Source: Flavobacteriales bacterium UBA2104 (GTDB lineage: Bacteria; Bacteroidota; Bacteroidia; Flavobacteriales_D; Crocinitomicaceae). Taken from it: a stretch of DNA of 49,656 nt. The position numbers were made by a program, and so were the translations under genes. The stretch covers positions 1 to 49,656 of the forward strand of contig DCYS01000031.1 of assembly GCA_002331485.1 (NCBI GenBank), given 5' to 3'. Each line of letters starts with the position of its first letter. The first letter of the stretch is position 1. This document shows, piece after piece, positions 18,601 to 25,348 of this stretch. A model generated the notes under the pieces. The model made no database searches. It had not been told where the DNA came from and saw only the letters and a list, made by a program, of their open reading frames with translations.

Positions 18601-19134
18601 GCACGTGAAATCCAATTCCACAATGTGAGTTTCCGGTGGAACATTCAGCGTAAGTTCACCCTGAAAACAGAAGGAGAAATGGGTCGGAAAGTATCTCAGG
18701 CAGATTATACATCAGGCAGGAATTACGGTATTGATTATACGAAAGTAGAGCCTGAATTCATTTATCAACCGAACACAAAATTCCGAATTGCTTTGGTGAG
18801 TCGATATGAAGAAAAACGCAATGATGAGAACCTTGGTGGAGAAATTGCATTTGTTCGGGAAGCAGGATTCAACCTCAAGTTCAATCAAGCAGAAAAAGGG
18901 AGTTTACAAGGGGAGTTTAAAGCTATTAGTATCGACTATAACGGTGCAGGAAACAATGCATTAGCCTTCGAAATGCTCGAATCCTTACAACCAGGAAATA
19001 ACTTCACCTGGAACTTGCGCTACCAACGTAGTTTATCCAAGAACCTTCAGATAAGTATCCAGTACAACGGACGAAAATCGGAGGAAAACCGAACCATCCA
19101 TGCTGGAGGAGTTGAGGTGAGAGCGTTTTTCTAG
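15691..19134 (+). CDS. Large outer-membrane beta-barrel-like protein of unknown function
   Basis: A 1147-residue exported protein with signal peptide (ISCRITLLLTFIFLMVNNVLFAQ). After an N-terminal mixed region it shows SGSISRGVNFGNSQDLSVNS (about 135-155), ASVTDDNLPIQPDGNTNQLQ and AGDFWLRKPKGHFMNYN, blocks that recur in large Bacteroidota surface proteins, including the SprA-like style of sequence. The rest is rich in alternating aromatic and polar strands expected of a barrel, and it ends in the aromatic pair AFF. Residues 832-843 (DYNNDGIKDLNE) match an EF-hand-type calcium loop. It may be secretion- or envelope-related, but I do not recognise a specific function. Its 3' end has been tandemly duplicated. 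Confidence 0.8.
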   Translation: MISCRITLLLTFIFLMVNNVLFAQESNLVMRKIPAPRDTIVLDTLTIFPASFRAYCEDEVLDSTDYYFNGVDRSFFLREDCSDSIYIVYRKFDFNISQEYKIMDTSMIYRDRGEKTDYYFQQPQSNTDFFGGDGIRKSGSISRGVNFGNSQDLSVNSTLNLQLSGRVTENMEILASVTDDNLPIQPDGNTNQLQEFDQVFIQLFGDQYKIIAGDFWLRKPKGHFMNYNKRAQGLYGQYSWENEVGGKWTVQGAGAFSKGKFARNTIQGVEGNQGPYRLRGNENEPFIIVLSGTEKVYLDGKLMKRGQEFDYTINYNTAEVTFTPRHQITKDVRIIVEFQYTDQNYARSLFQGHTNYEGEKFDFWLNMYSEQDAKNQTIQQDLSTEQRQLLSSIGDSLELARSTSIDSIGFVDNQVTYKLIDSLGIDSVLVYSVNPDSAVYRATFTQVGQGNGDYVFDRFTAVGRVYKWVAPVGGVPQGNYAPSRLIVTPKKRSMITAGAEYRFNENLKLRTEFSTTNNDQNTFSREDSGDDRAFGGMTELEGVFDLGSDSISDWQLVTKADLEYRTAHFQFIERYRGVEFDRDWNIRGRDYQGDQILANIGGGIRHAEYGKINLEGQNFTVGNDYQGNRARFSGRWNQNGFSADWDGSYLNARTDDQNTYLRHVSDISQRIGPFRIGFKDDHELNEFVQGDSLLRTNSYQWYDWQVYIANSDSTQNNYRIFYRERYDWKSDSSSLNRAAKGRSLGASYDWLSNRHSRLNTMVSYRRLEIENENLIDATPENTFLGRIDHQLKLFRNAFTLNTFYEVGSGLELRKEFLYIEVNTGQGVYTWIDYNNDGIKDLNEFEIAQYADQANYIRVFTPSNEYVRTYSNEFNQSLFWRPERIWASEKGLKKLMSRFSNQTRFRVNQKTSDQTESTYNPLDRSIADTSLISFNSTIRNTLFFNRTNPIFGADYTYSETGSKTLLANGFDAREIQFHNVSFRWNIQRKFTLKTEGEMGRKVSQADYTSGRNYGIDYTKVEPEFIYQPNTKFRIALVSRYEEKRNDENLGGEIAFVREAGFNLKFNQAEKGSLQGEFKAISIDYNGAGNNALAFEMLESLQPGNNFTWNLRYQRSLSKNLQISIQYNGRKSEENRTIHAGGVEVRAFF

Positions 19135-19333
19135 ATCTTTTCTATTGAATATTTCCATCGGAACGAAAACCCATAGCCGCGGATTTCAAACCAAGGTATA
19201 GAGATCCATACGAATCGGACGGAGTTGAGTTGAGGTCGTTTTTCTAAATCCTCCTTATCTGCTAGTTCCACTGGAATGATAACCCATAGCTGCGGATTTT
19301 AATCCGCGGCTATGGAGATCCTTACGATAATCC
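19108..19333 (+). repeat. Imperfect 113-bp tandem duplication covering the 3' end of the outer-membrane protein gene
   Basis: Unit 1 (19108-19220) begins in the last codons of the large outer-membrane gene with GGAGTTGAGGTGAG and includes its stop. Unit 2 (from 19221) begins GGAGTTGAGTTGAG and keeps the same order: CGTTTTTCTA, a TTCCA-GGAA segment, AACCCATAGC, GCGGATTT, GAGATCC and TACGA. The offset is 113 bp. The units have diverged. Unit 2 has an intact hairpin at 19284-19315 and unit 1 only one good arm. Confidence 0.8.
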
Positions 19334-19371
19334 TTGTGGCATGTGTTTTTGACCAAAAACCATGACACAAG
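19284..19371 (-). repeat. Composite two-hairpin repeat, copy A
   Basis: Hairpin I (19284-19315): CCATAGCTGCGGATT pairs with AATCCGCGGCTATGG around TT, a 15-bp REP-like stem with one wobble. Hairpin II (19333-19371): CTTGTGGCATGTGTTTTTG pairs with CAAAAACCATGACACAAG with one mismatch and one bulge. It lies just past the stop of the minus-strand acetyltransferase gene. Copy B is at 22261-22349. Confidence 0.85.
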
Positions 19372-19391
19372 ACTTGATTTAATCTATCGTA

Positions 19392-19925
19392 TCACATTCG
19401 ATCAAACTCCAAACTTAAAATCCAGTTTGGATTAGAGTGACGCTGAGAAATTTGGAAATCAGTTTCAGCGATTTGTTGGAAACCATAGTTCTTGTAAAAA
19501 CGAACAGCCCGATGGTTCTCTATCCAAACGTATAACCAAATTCCAGTTTGAGCATTGTTCTTAGCGAGATCTAAGTTGAAATCCATCAATTGTTTCCCAA
19601 TCTTGTGATCATGAAACTTTTCTAGCACGTACAGGCGTTCGAGTTTAGTACTGTTTGGCTGAGTAAGGTTTTCATAAGCTGTATTGTAGATGATCTTTGA
19701 ATAACCCGCCAATTCCTCATTGACATAAATGAAGTGAAATACATTTGACTCATCAGATAATTCTGCTTCGATACTTTCTAAGGTGAACTTCGCGTTGATG
19801 TATGCATTAATGTCTTTAGGTGTTGCACTGTGACCATGCGATTCCCAAAATGTGGTGATCGCCAATTTACGCAGATCTTCAGCGTTCTTTTTACTAACTT
19901 TTATAATGGAAACGTTGTTGTTCAT
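19392..19925 (-). CDS. GNAT-family N-acetyltransferase
   Basis: A 177-residue protein of the GNAT superfamily, which transfers acetyl from acetyl-CoA to an amine. The central strand and the acetyl-CoA-binding region read KLERLYVLEKFHDHKIGKQL (the RxxGxG/A loop is degenerate, HDHKIGKQL), followed by LAKNNAQTGIWLYVWIENHR and AVRFYKNYGFQQIAE, the typical C-terminal motif B. The substrate is unknown. The start at 19925 (MNNNVSII) is preferred over a longer frame from 19964, which would overlap the upstream gene. It is the last gene of the minus-strand accessory block and is followed by a two-hairpin repeat. Confidence 0.88.
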   Translation of the reverse strand: MNNNVSIIKVSKKNAEDLRKLAITTFWESHGHSATPKDINAYINAKFTLESIEAELSDESNVFHFIYVNEELAGYSKIIYNTAYENLTQPNSTKLERLYVLEKFHDHKIGKQLMDFNLDLAKNNAQTGIWLYVWIENHRAVRFYKNYGFQQIAETDFQISQRHSNPNWILSLEFDRM

Positions 19926-19951
19926 TTGATTTTCTAGATTGTTAAATTCGG

Positions 19952-20323
19952 CTACTTTAACCAAAGCACGAATGCCAAGAATAATCCATCAATCACAGCC
20001 AAGTAAAAGAAAAAAAGATTTCTATATTCATTAAGCCTCATTTTATTTTTCTTTATTTCTTCAGCGAACTTTTGATATTCAGCTTTAATAAAAAATCGGA
20101 TCATGAAATAAAACAAACCCAAGGACAAAGGGATTGTAATAAAATAAACAAGATCTCTTGTTTTACCGACTAAATCGAGGCTGTCAAGGGTGATTAATAA
20201 GAGCATAATAAATGGAAAGTGATATAGTACTTTTGCTCTAGAATATTTTGGGTCTTGATAACTGATAACATTAATCATTCTAACAGTTTTAAAGAAATGT
20301 TTTGCTTTCTCTGAATTAATCAT
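19952..20323 (-). CDS. Small membrane protein of unknown function
   Basis: A 123-residue protein with about three hydrophobic segments: FPFIMLLLITLDSLDLVG, LVYFITIPLSLGLFYFMI and, near the end, LFFFYLAVIDGLFLAFVLWL. A basic/acidic stretch (IKAEYQKFAEEIKKNKMRLNEY) lies between the second and third. No family is recognised. The ATG at 20323 (MINSEKAKHFF) is preferred over a TTG at 20344. It ends 26 bases before the acetyltransferase start and is probably cotranscribed with it. Confidence 0.6.
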   Translation of the reverse strand: MINSEKAKHFFKTVRMINVISYQDPKYSRAKVLYHFPFIMLLLITLDSLDLVGKTRDLVYFITIPLSLGLFYFMIRFFIKAEYQKFAEEIKKNKMRLNEYRNLFFFYLAVIDGLFLAFVLWLK

Positions 20324-20379
20324 AATCAACTGGACAGGTCTCAAATATAGATGTTAAGTTTATTTATCTGCATTGGTCA

Positions 20380-20784
20380 TTAAGGCCTCTTAATAAGAAG
20401 CTTAAGTCTAGACCAGAAATTATTCTTCTCTTTTTTGTATTCTGCTTTGTCCTGACTGTAAAAGCAGATCATGCATGTCTTGAATGTATTTTCTATTTCA
20501 AAAGAATAGTGTCTAGTATGTATTTGATCGATTTCATCTTTATGGTAGAATTTTTTAGAATAACATCGAGGGCAACAGACGCTTTGATTAATTTCCTCAT
20601 CAGTAAATTGGGACTTAGCGTTTTTTATGTAATCGTGAGGTTTATCAAGATCTAATTTACGTTTTTCAATTTCATCTTTGATCTTTCGCTTAGAACCTTT
20701 CATGAAGGTGTCATAACGATACTCGTACAACGCCATAAGTTCGTAATCCTCCATATCATCAAGAAAAGCTTGTAATTTGCTCAT
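20380..20784 (-). CDS. Small protein with zinc-ribbon-like cysteines
   Basis: A 134-residue soluble protein. The N-terminal half is charged and helical (ELMALYEYRYDTF, RKIKDEIEKRKLDLDK). The C-terminal half has a CCPRCYSKKFYHKDEID knuckle and a second CMIC knuckle about 35 residues later, which together could bind one zinc ion as a zinc ribbon. It ends in a basic tail. No family is recognised; nucleic-acid or protein binding is only a guess. It starts at an ATG and is followed, 56 bases on, by the small membrane protein gene on the same strand. Confidence 0.65.
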   Translation of the reverse strand: MSKLQAFLDDMEDYELMALYEYRYDTFMKGSKRKIKDEIEKRKLDLDKPHDYIKNAKSQFTDEEINQSVCCPRCYSKKFYHKDEIDQIHTRHYSFEIENTFKTCMICFYSQDKAEYKKEKNNFWSRLKLLIKRP

Positions 20785-20824
20785 GAAAAATAAGTTTGAA
20801 CGTTCAGTTTTGTAATCTTATGAT

Positions 20825-21463
20825 TCATCTCTGTTTTACGATTTCCGTTAAACGCTCCTCAATCTCAAATCCCGTAATCCCCAACTTCTTCTCAAAATAC
20901 GCTTTCAGTTCATCCTCACTCAACCCATACGTTTCTTTAAGCCCGTTGATGAGTGTCAGCAAATACCCTTCACTTGGGGGATTGATCTCATCGTTCAACA
21001 TATTTTCATTGGTGAATGTAAAAATAGGGTGCCCTTCTTGGTCGCCTATAAAAAGGAGTTTTCCATACCAGGAATCTTCTCTCACGATCAATGATCCTTC
21101 ATCCTGCGCTTTCTGAAAGTCGATCGGTAATGCTTCTGTTATTTGGTTTTCCTGTTGCACCACTTCAACAAACTGTTCTTTGGTGATCAAATACATCCTT
21201 CCATAGGTTTGAACATTTTCGGTTAGTTCTGGATCTATAAATCCGACACCACCAGCATCCCATCTTTTTGCACGCTTTGCAAAGTACAATTCACTATTGA
21301 TCGTGATCGCTTTACTGTCCAATGGCAGCGTCTTGTCCGTACAACCCGGATTCGTTTTTTGAGCTCCTTCTGGTAAACCACCGAGAATGTAACAGAGAAA
21401 TCGACTCTCTAACAGGTTAGAACCATAACTGGCGTACCAGACATGTTTTGTTTTTGAGGACAT
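20825..21463 (-). CDS. Gamma-glutamylcyclotransferase-like protein
   Basis: A 212-residue protein. The N-terminal YASYGSNLLESRF (about residues 10-22) is the substrate-loop motif (YGSN) of the gamma-glutamylcyclotransferase-like fold, enzymes that release 5-oxoproline from gamma-glutamyl amines. RWDAGGVGFID and YGRMYLITKEQFVEVV follow in the positions expected for the core barrel. The C-terminal tail is helical. The substrate is unknown, and some family members are not cyclotransferases. It starts exactly where the upstream lipoprotein gene ends (no gap between stop and ATG), so the two are probably coupled. Confidence 0.7.
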   Translation of the reverse strand: MSSKTKHVWYASYGSNLLESRFLCYILGGLPEGAQKTNPGCTDKTLPLDSKAITINSELYFAKRAKRWDAGGVGFIDPELTENVQTYGRMYLITKEQFVEVVQQENQITEALPIDFQKAQDEGSLIVREDSWYGKLLFIGDQEGHPIFTFTNENMLNDEINPPSEGYLLTLINGLKETYGLSEDELKAYFEKKLGITGFEIEERLTEIVKQR

Positions 21464-22201
21464 TTAGTTTGTGTTATTAGCGGGGTGTTTTTGATTATAG
21501 TTTTTTATTTCAAATTCTGCATGGCCACATTTTGCCCAAATGACTTCAATTTTTTCTTTGATATTCATCTCATTTAAAAATCGACTTTCGTATTCCGGCC
21601 AAGGGATATTATTGAGGTTATTTCCTCCGCATTTTTTAATCAGACTAATGACAAAGTTTTTATACTGAAATATAAAGCCTCCTGGTTTAGGATCGAGGAA
21701 CACAGGCTTTTCTAATGAATCTTTTGGTGTGTTTGGATGTAAACCTTCTTTCGCAGGTGATATATTCCAGGGACGATTAATAATATTATCTCTACTTAAT
21801 TTTGCAAGGGAATCATTTTCGTATTTAAATAGGTAGACGTCTAATTGCAGGGGTGAGAAGTTTGAATCTTCTTTATATCTATTATGACCTAAACCATAGA
21901 TATCTAATATACCCTTATCAGAATAATGCTTGATATGAGAGCTTCTTAATTCCGGGTTTTCATTAAAGTCGTAAACAGCGTATTGGTCATCATACATCAA
22001 GCGGACAAATTTTTTTGCTTTTTCAAGGATTGAATCTGTATCCGATTTAACATTTGGATCTTTTTCTTCAATCACTTCTTTACCTTGTTTTAAGCTGTCT
22101 GCCGATTGTATATGCTCTATTTGTATCTCGTCAGAAGTGTTCGAATTACAAGCAAAGAGAGTGAAAAGAGGTAAAACAATAAGCAGTTTGAAGAATTTCA
22201 T
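21464..22201 (-). CDS. Predicted lipoprotein of unknown function
   Basis: A 245-residue exported protein. The N-terminus MKFFKLLIVLPLFTLFACNS has a hydrophobic core and a lipobox-like LFAC, with the lipidated cysteine at residue 18. An acidic, low-complexity linker follows (QSADSLKQGKEVIEEKDPNVKS, about 34-55), then a globular part with KAKKFVRLMYDDQYAVYDFN and a GHAEFEIKNYN tail. No family is recognised. ATG 22201 is preferred over a longer frame from 22228, because only this start gives a lipoprotein signal. It probably sits in the periplasmic leaflet of a membrane. Confidence 0.75.
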   Translation of the reverse strand: MKFFKLLIVLPLFTLFACNSNTSDEIQIEHIQSADSLKQGKEVIEEKDPNVKSDTDSILEKAKKFVRLMYDDQYAVYDFNENPELRSSHIKHYSDKGILDIYGLGHNRYKEDSNFSPLQLDVYLFKYENDSLAKLSRDNIINRPWNISPAKEGLHPNTPKDSLEKPVFLDPKPGGFIFQYKNFVISLIKKCGGNNLNNIPWPEYESRFLNEMNIKEKIEVIWAKCGHAEFEIKNYNQKHPANNTN

Positions 22202-22260
22202 TTTGATGGCTTTTAGACTAAAATACAATTTTTTAATGATTCATTCATGTTGATATAATT

Positions 22261-22349
22261 CTATAGCTGCGGGTTTCAATCCGCTGCTATAGGGGTTCCT
22301 GGAGAAAATCCTTGTGGCGTGTGTTTTTGACCAAAAACCATGACACAAA
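22261..22349 (-). repeat. Composite two-hairpin repeat, copy B
   Basis: Hairpin I (22261-22292) has arms CTATAGCTGCGG and CCGCTGCTATAG with one mismatch. Hairpin II (22311-22349) has CTTGTGGCGTGTGTTTTTG and CAAAAACCATGACACAA. The order, spacing and position directly after a minus-strand stop codon (2 bases) match copy A at 19284-19371. Confidence 0.85.
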
Positions 22350-22351
22350 AC

Positions 22352-22834
22352 TCATTTTTTTTGGCGAATAAAACCGTATTCCAAAGCAACACCTGAGAAT
22401 ATTGCGTAAATAACAATAGAGATAAGAAATATTAGCGTTCTGAGCCAATAAGGCTCAAATGTTAAGTATTCTTCAATAAAGTATAGGATCAACAAACCAA
22501 TTGAGTTCAATAAGAACCACAGGAAGTATGAGGTAGTACGAAAAATGATTCTTAATAATGCTTCTCCAAACATCGATATACTGGAAATAAGCAAAATTGC
22601 AGATGACAGGCTCATATTCCAATTAATAATATATATCAAGAACGGAGTTTGTAATAACCAAAGAAGGTTCCTACCTGACCATTGAATACGAAAAAGACCA
22701 ATTGTTTGTGCTAGAGGGATAAAGATTGCCGCAAAATAAAAAAATCCGTAACCAGCCATGGTGCTAAAAATGAAGCCGAGGACCACAAGGAAGACCCAAG
22801 TGTGAAACCAGTCCTTTGTGAATAATTTTGTCAT
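22352..22834 (-). CDS. Small integral membrane protein (third gene of the ABC ATPase-DUF4435 unit)
   Basis: A 160-residue very hydrophobic protein with four to five predicted membrane segments: TWVFLVVLGFIFSTMAGYGF, then FYFAAIFIPLAQTIGLF, LLWLLQTPFLIYIINW, LSSAILLISSISMF, FLWFLLNSIGLLILYFI and TLIFLISIVIYAIFSGVAL. No family is recognised. ATG 22834 (MTKLFTKDW) follows the stop of the upstream 68-aa gene after 2 bases and is chosen over a longer frame from 22912, which would overlap that gene. Tight spacing suggests it is translated from one mRNA with the ATPase-DUF4435 gene. Confidence 0.7.
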   Translation of the reverse strand: MTKLFTKDWFHTWVFLVVLGFIFSTMAGYGFFYFAAIFIPLAQTIGLFRIQWSGRNLLWLLQTPFLIYIINWNMSLSSAILLISSISMFGEALLRIIFRTTSYFLWFLLNSIGLLILYFIEEYLTFEPYWLRTLIFLISIVIYAIFSGVALEYGFIRQKK

Positions 22835-22836
22835 TT

Positions 22837-23043
22837 TTACTTGTATTTTTTGATCAGAATATTCACCAAAACAAATGACAAGACTAATCCGAATATGCCA
22901 ATCAGAGCACATAAGAAGTTGATCGGCAGCAGCAATAAGCTATGGGCAAAATAGCTATTTTCGATAAAACTAAATGCAGCGAAAGTCATTCCTAAAGAAA
23001 ATAGCAATGCTATGAATGTTGAAAGTTTACTTGCTTTTTTCAT
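22837..23043 (-). CDS. 68-aa two-helix membrane protein
   Basis: A 68-residue protein that is almost entirely two membrane helices: STFIALLFSLGMTFAAFSF and LLLLPINFLCALIGIFGLVL (about residues 8-26 and 36-55), with a basic C-terminus (NILIKKYK). No family is recognised. It starts at an ATG 3 bases after the stop of the ATPase-DUF4435 gene and is followed after 2 bases by a second membrane protein. Small two-helix proteins beside nucleotide-sensing ATPases are sometimes toxic effectors, but nothing here proves this. Confidence 0.65.
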   Translation of the reverse strand: MKKASKLSTFIALLFSLGMTFAAFSFIENSYFAHSLLLLPINFLCALIGIFGLVLSFVLVNILIKKYK

Positions 23044-23046
23044 GGT

Positions 23047-24954
23047 TTATTCATCATCTAAATTGGACAATTCTTGCGGGAAATATTTTAATAAAGCATT
23101 TTTTGCATCGTCATCATTTTGCAAGAATCTAATGCTTCTGTTAATAAAGTCACCAATATTTAGATGCTTATTAGCAATGGTTTTTAACCCTTTATTATTA
23201 AACACTTTTAGTGTTTTTTGATAGTCTTTTTCCTTAATGATTCTTTCCAGCTCATCGATTCTTTTATCATACCAGGCTTTAATGTCAACTTTTTCTAAGA
23301 ATTTTTCATAGTTACTTTCAAGTTTATCAATATCTGCTCCTTTAGAGATATCGCTGTCAGTGAAATGATAATTCACTTTTGTACTGACATAATGAGAGGC
23401 TTGTAAGTTTTTTTGAGATTCTAACTTTTTTATTACTTCTAGTTTTATTTTATCTACGTCGGCACCTACCGCTAATATTTTATTTATCAGTCCTTTTAAA
23501 AACTCTTCATCAAAAAAAAGATTTTCCACCTCAGCTGCATTAAATGAATAAATATTACTTTTTGAGAGAATGTTTAATCTATTTTGGTCATGATAGTCAG
23601 AATCGATCAAACCAAATGCCCTTGTACTCGTACTATTTATTTGGTTGAAAGCTTTAGTATGATTGATTACATTGAAGCATCCTTTAACTGGTATAATGGT
23701 CAATTCAGGGAATAGAATGGAATAGACCATTTCGTCTATACTTCCTTTCTCTCCTTCACAAAATAAAATGTTATTCCTGCTACCTAATAATTCGAGCATC
23801 AGAGATTCTGGTATTTCGTCTGAAGAAATATTCTCAATTGTCCATTCGTCAGGATGATTGAATGATTTAATCCAAATCTTTTTTGCTGTAGTTCTACTTG
23901 TAGCAAAATCTAGATCATGCGTTAAGTAAATGAAAATACAATCAGGTCTATTTGACTCCAAAATATTCCACAATTGCTTGAGAATAGTTTTGTGCAGATA
24001 CATTTCAGGCTCATCGATAACAATAAACCCATCTTCTGGAGCCTGTAAAACTTGAGAAATTAAGAAAAGCAGCACTTTTTCGCCGTCACTCATACTTATT
24101 GCTGGATACTCTTCTTTATCAGAAGTATATGCTTTGAAATTAATTCCATCTGAACAATCTAGTCTTCTATGTTTAATAAGGGAGTTCCAAATATCGATTG
24201 TTTTATCGAGATTTGTTTTATCTGGTTTACTGATATTCTCACCTGACTCAACAGATTTTATCGCTGCTTTTCTATAATTATTACTGGCAGCAATGTTCTC
24301 AGCTAGAAGATTTCTTAAAACAACGGAGAATTCTTGTTGAAGTAAATTATATTCCTTGTCCGATTTATATGATTTATCTCGTATTTGAGATTTTTTTAAG
24401 TCTGAAGCAGTTTTACTATAGTTGGCTATAGAATCAAAGCTAGGAATTCGAAGAATTCTTTGTGCTGAAATAACTAAACCATTGTTTTTTAAATAACTTT
24501 TGAATTTATTAGCCAAAGTTGTTTTTCCACTTCCATTTGCACCGATAGCAACAATATTATTCTCGAAGTAACCAATTTGATCAAAAAAAACAAGGTTGAA
24601 TTCTGTAAGCCGATTAATTCGAGATACACCTATGTTGTTATCGTGGAAACGTTTTTTCGAATCTACTTTCCAACTTTTTGATTGCTCATCTATAAAGTCA
24701 GTATTCCGATAAGCTTTGAATAGAAAGTGAGTTCTTAGATTATTCAAATCTGAGTGTAATTGGTTCAAATAATTTACTTTCACATTGTATTTAGAAATTG
24801 CTTTTTTGATCTTTTTAGATATTTCAATGCTTTTTTGAAACGATTTCACTACTTTTTCATCGCATTCAAGTTTGATTGCGATTTGAACTTGATGGGTTAG
24901 CTCACTGATTATATTATCCACGAACTCTTCAAACGTTGGCATTTCTTGCTTCAT
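23047..24954 (-). CDS. ABC-type ATPase fused to a DUF4435 (TOPRIM-like) domain; PARIS/OLD-like candidate
   Basis: A 635-residue protein. After a helical N-terminus (1-110), an ABC ATPase domain has Walker A GANGSGKTT (138-146), a signature-like SMSDGEKVL (287-295), Walker B FIVIDEPEMYLH (310-321) and an H-loop YLTHDLDF (His346). A DUF4435-type domain begins at LFCEGEKGSID (about 397-407, Glu400), with KGCFNV, GLIDSDYHD (Asp451 and Asp453) and NAAEVENLFF (Glu475). The same domains occur as AriA and AriB in PARIS anti-phage systems, where fused versions exist, and resemble OLD nucleases. It heads a unit with two small membrane protein genes 3 and 2 bases apart. The region is AT-rich compared with the core genes. 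Confidence 0.85.
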   Translation of the reverse strand: MKQEMPTFEEFVDNIISELTHQVQIAIKLECDEKVVKSFQKSIEISKKIKKAISKYNVKVNYLNQLHSDLNNLRTHFLFKAYRNTDFIDEQSKSWKVDSKKRFHDNNIGVSRINRLTEFNLVFFDQIGYFENNIVAIGANGSGKTTLANKFKSYLKNNGLVISAQRILRIPSFDSIANYSKTASDLKKSQIRDKSYKSDKEYNLLQQEFSVVLRNLLAENIAASNNYRKAAIKSVESGENISKPDKTNLDKTIDIWNSLIKHRRLDCSDGINFKAYTSDKEEYPAISMSDGEKVLLFLISQVLQAPEDGFIVIDEPEMYLHKTILKQLWNILESNRPDCIFIYLTHDLDFATSRTTAKKIWIKSFNHPDEWTIENISSDEIPESLMLELLGSRNNILFCEGEKGSIDEMVYSILFPELTIIPVKGCFNVINHTKAFNQINSTSTRAFGLIDSDYHDQNRLNILSKSNIYSFNAAEVENLFFDEEFLKGLINKILAVGADVDKIKLEVIKKLESQKNLQASHYVSTKVNYHFTDSDISKGADIDKLESNYEKFLEKVDIKAWYDKRIDELERIIKEKDYQKTLKVFNNKGLKTIANKHLNIGDFINRSIRFLQNDDDAKNALLKYFPQELSNLDDE

Positions 24955-25212
24955 AATTATTTTAAGGTTGAACGAAGTTTAGTTGCAAATTATGATCTGC
25001 TAATTAAAATTAGGACTCACTTTATAGTCTTTGTAGAGTTTTGTTAGGCACTCATGACACCACTCTCAAAGGTACGAAATCATCAAACCACTGCCTAAAC
25101 TCATGCTTCTAGTTATTAATTTCTTTTGAACAATCAGCCTTATTTCAATCACGCCTGCCCATATTCCTCCACCGTTAACAACTCCTCCTATTTTTCAACA
25201 ATGAATTTTTAA

Positions 25213-25229
25213 TCCCACTTTTTACCACT
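25213..25229 (-). promoter_or_regulatory. MraZ-type operator, distal inverted copy
   Basis: TCCCACTTTTTACCACT is the exact reverse complement of the 17-bp box at 25332-25348. Read on the minus strand it contains GTGGT and GTGGG separated by 5 bases, the spacing of MraZ direct repeats. Confidence 0.65.
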
Positions 25230-25282
25230 ATGTTATTTTAACTTAAAAAGCACGTTATTACTAAGATTATGAATAAAAAGTG

Positions 25283-25290
25283 TAACTTTG
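25283..25290 (+). promoter_or_regulatory. Candidate -7 promoter element of the dcw operon
   Basis: TAACTTTG matches TAnnTTTG and lies 91 bases before the mraZ ATG. A third half-site-like AAAAAGTG (25275-25282) touches it. The MraZ box at 25332-25348 lies downstream of it, where a bound repressor could block transcription. Confidence 0.5.
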
Positions 25291-25331
25291 ATCATGAAAG
25301 CTCCGTAAGAAGTTTTCAACACTGATTAAAA

Positions 25332-25348
25332 AGTGGTAAAAAGTGGGA
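25332..25348 (+). promoter_or_regulatory. MraZ-type operator, proximal copy
   Basis: AGTGGTAAAAAGTGGGA contains GTGGT, 5 bases, then GTGGG. MraZ boxes in other bacteria are TGGGN/GTGG direct repeats with 5-base spacers upstream of mraZ, so autoregulation is likely. Confidence 0.75.

Noticed and set aside
15691..19134. Assignment of the large outer-membrane protein as SprA (gliding/T9SS).
   Set aside because: Some phrases resemble SprA, but the protein is about half the length of SprA and shares no complete domain that I can show.
19108..22349. CRISPR array made by the hairpin repeats.
   Set aside because: Only two or three hairpin copies exist, far apart, with genes between them and no regular spacers.
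23047..24954. Simple classification as a class 1 OLD nuclease.
   Set aside because: The C-terminal domain has the DUF4435 pattern (CEGEKGSID, GLIDSDYHD, AEVENLFF), closer to AriB of PARIS than to the OLD Toprim; OLD kinship is kept only as a general resemblance.
25294..25308. A short open frame (Met-Lys-Ala-Pro-stop) right after the candidate dcw -7 element, possibly a leader peptide.
   Set aside because: It is only four codons, and its ATG lies at or before the expected transcription start, so translation is unlikely.
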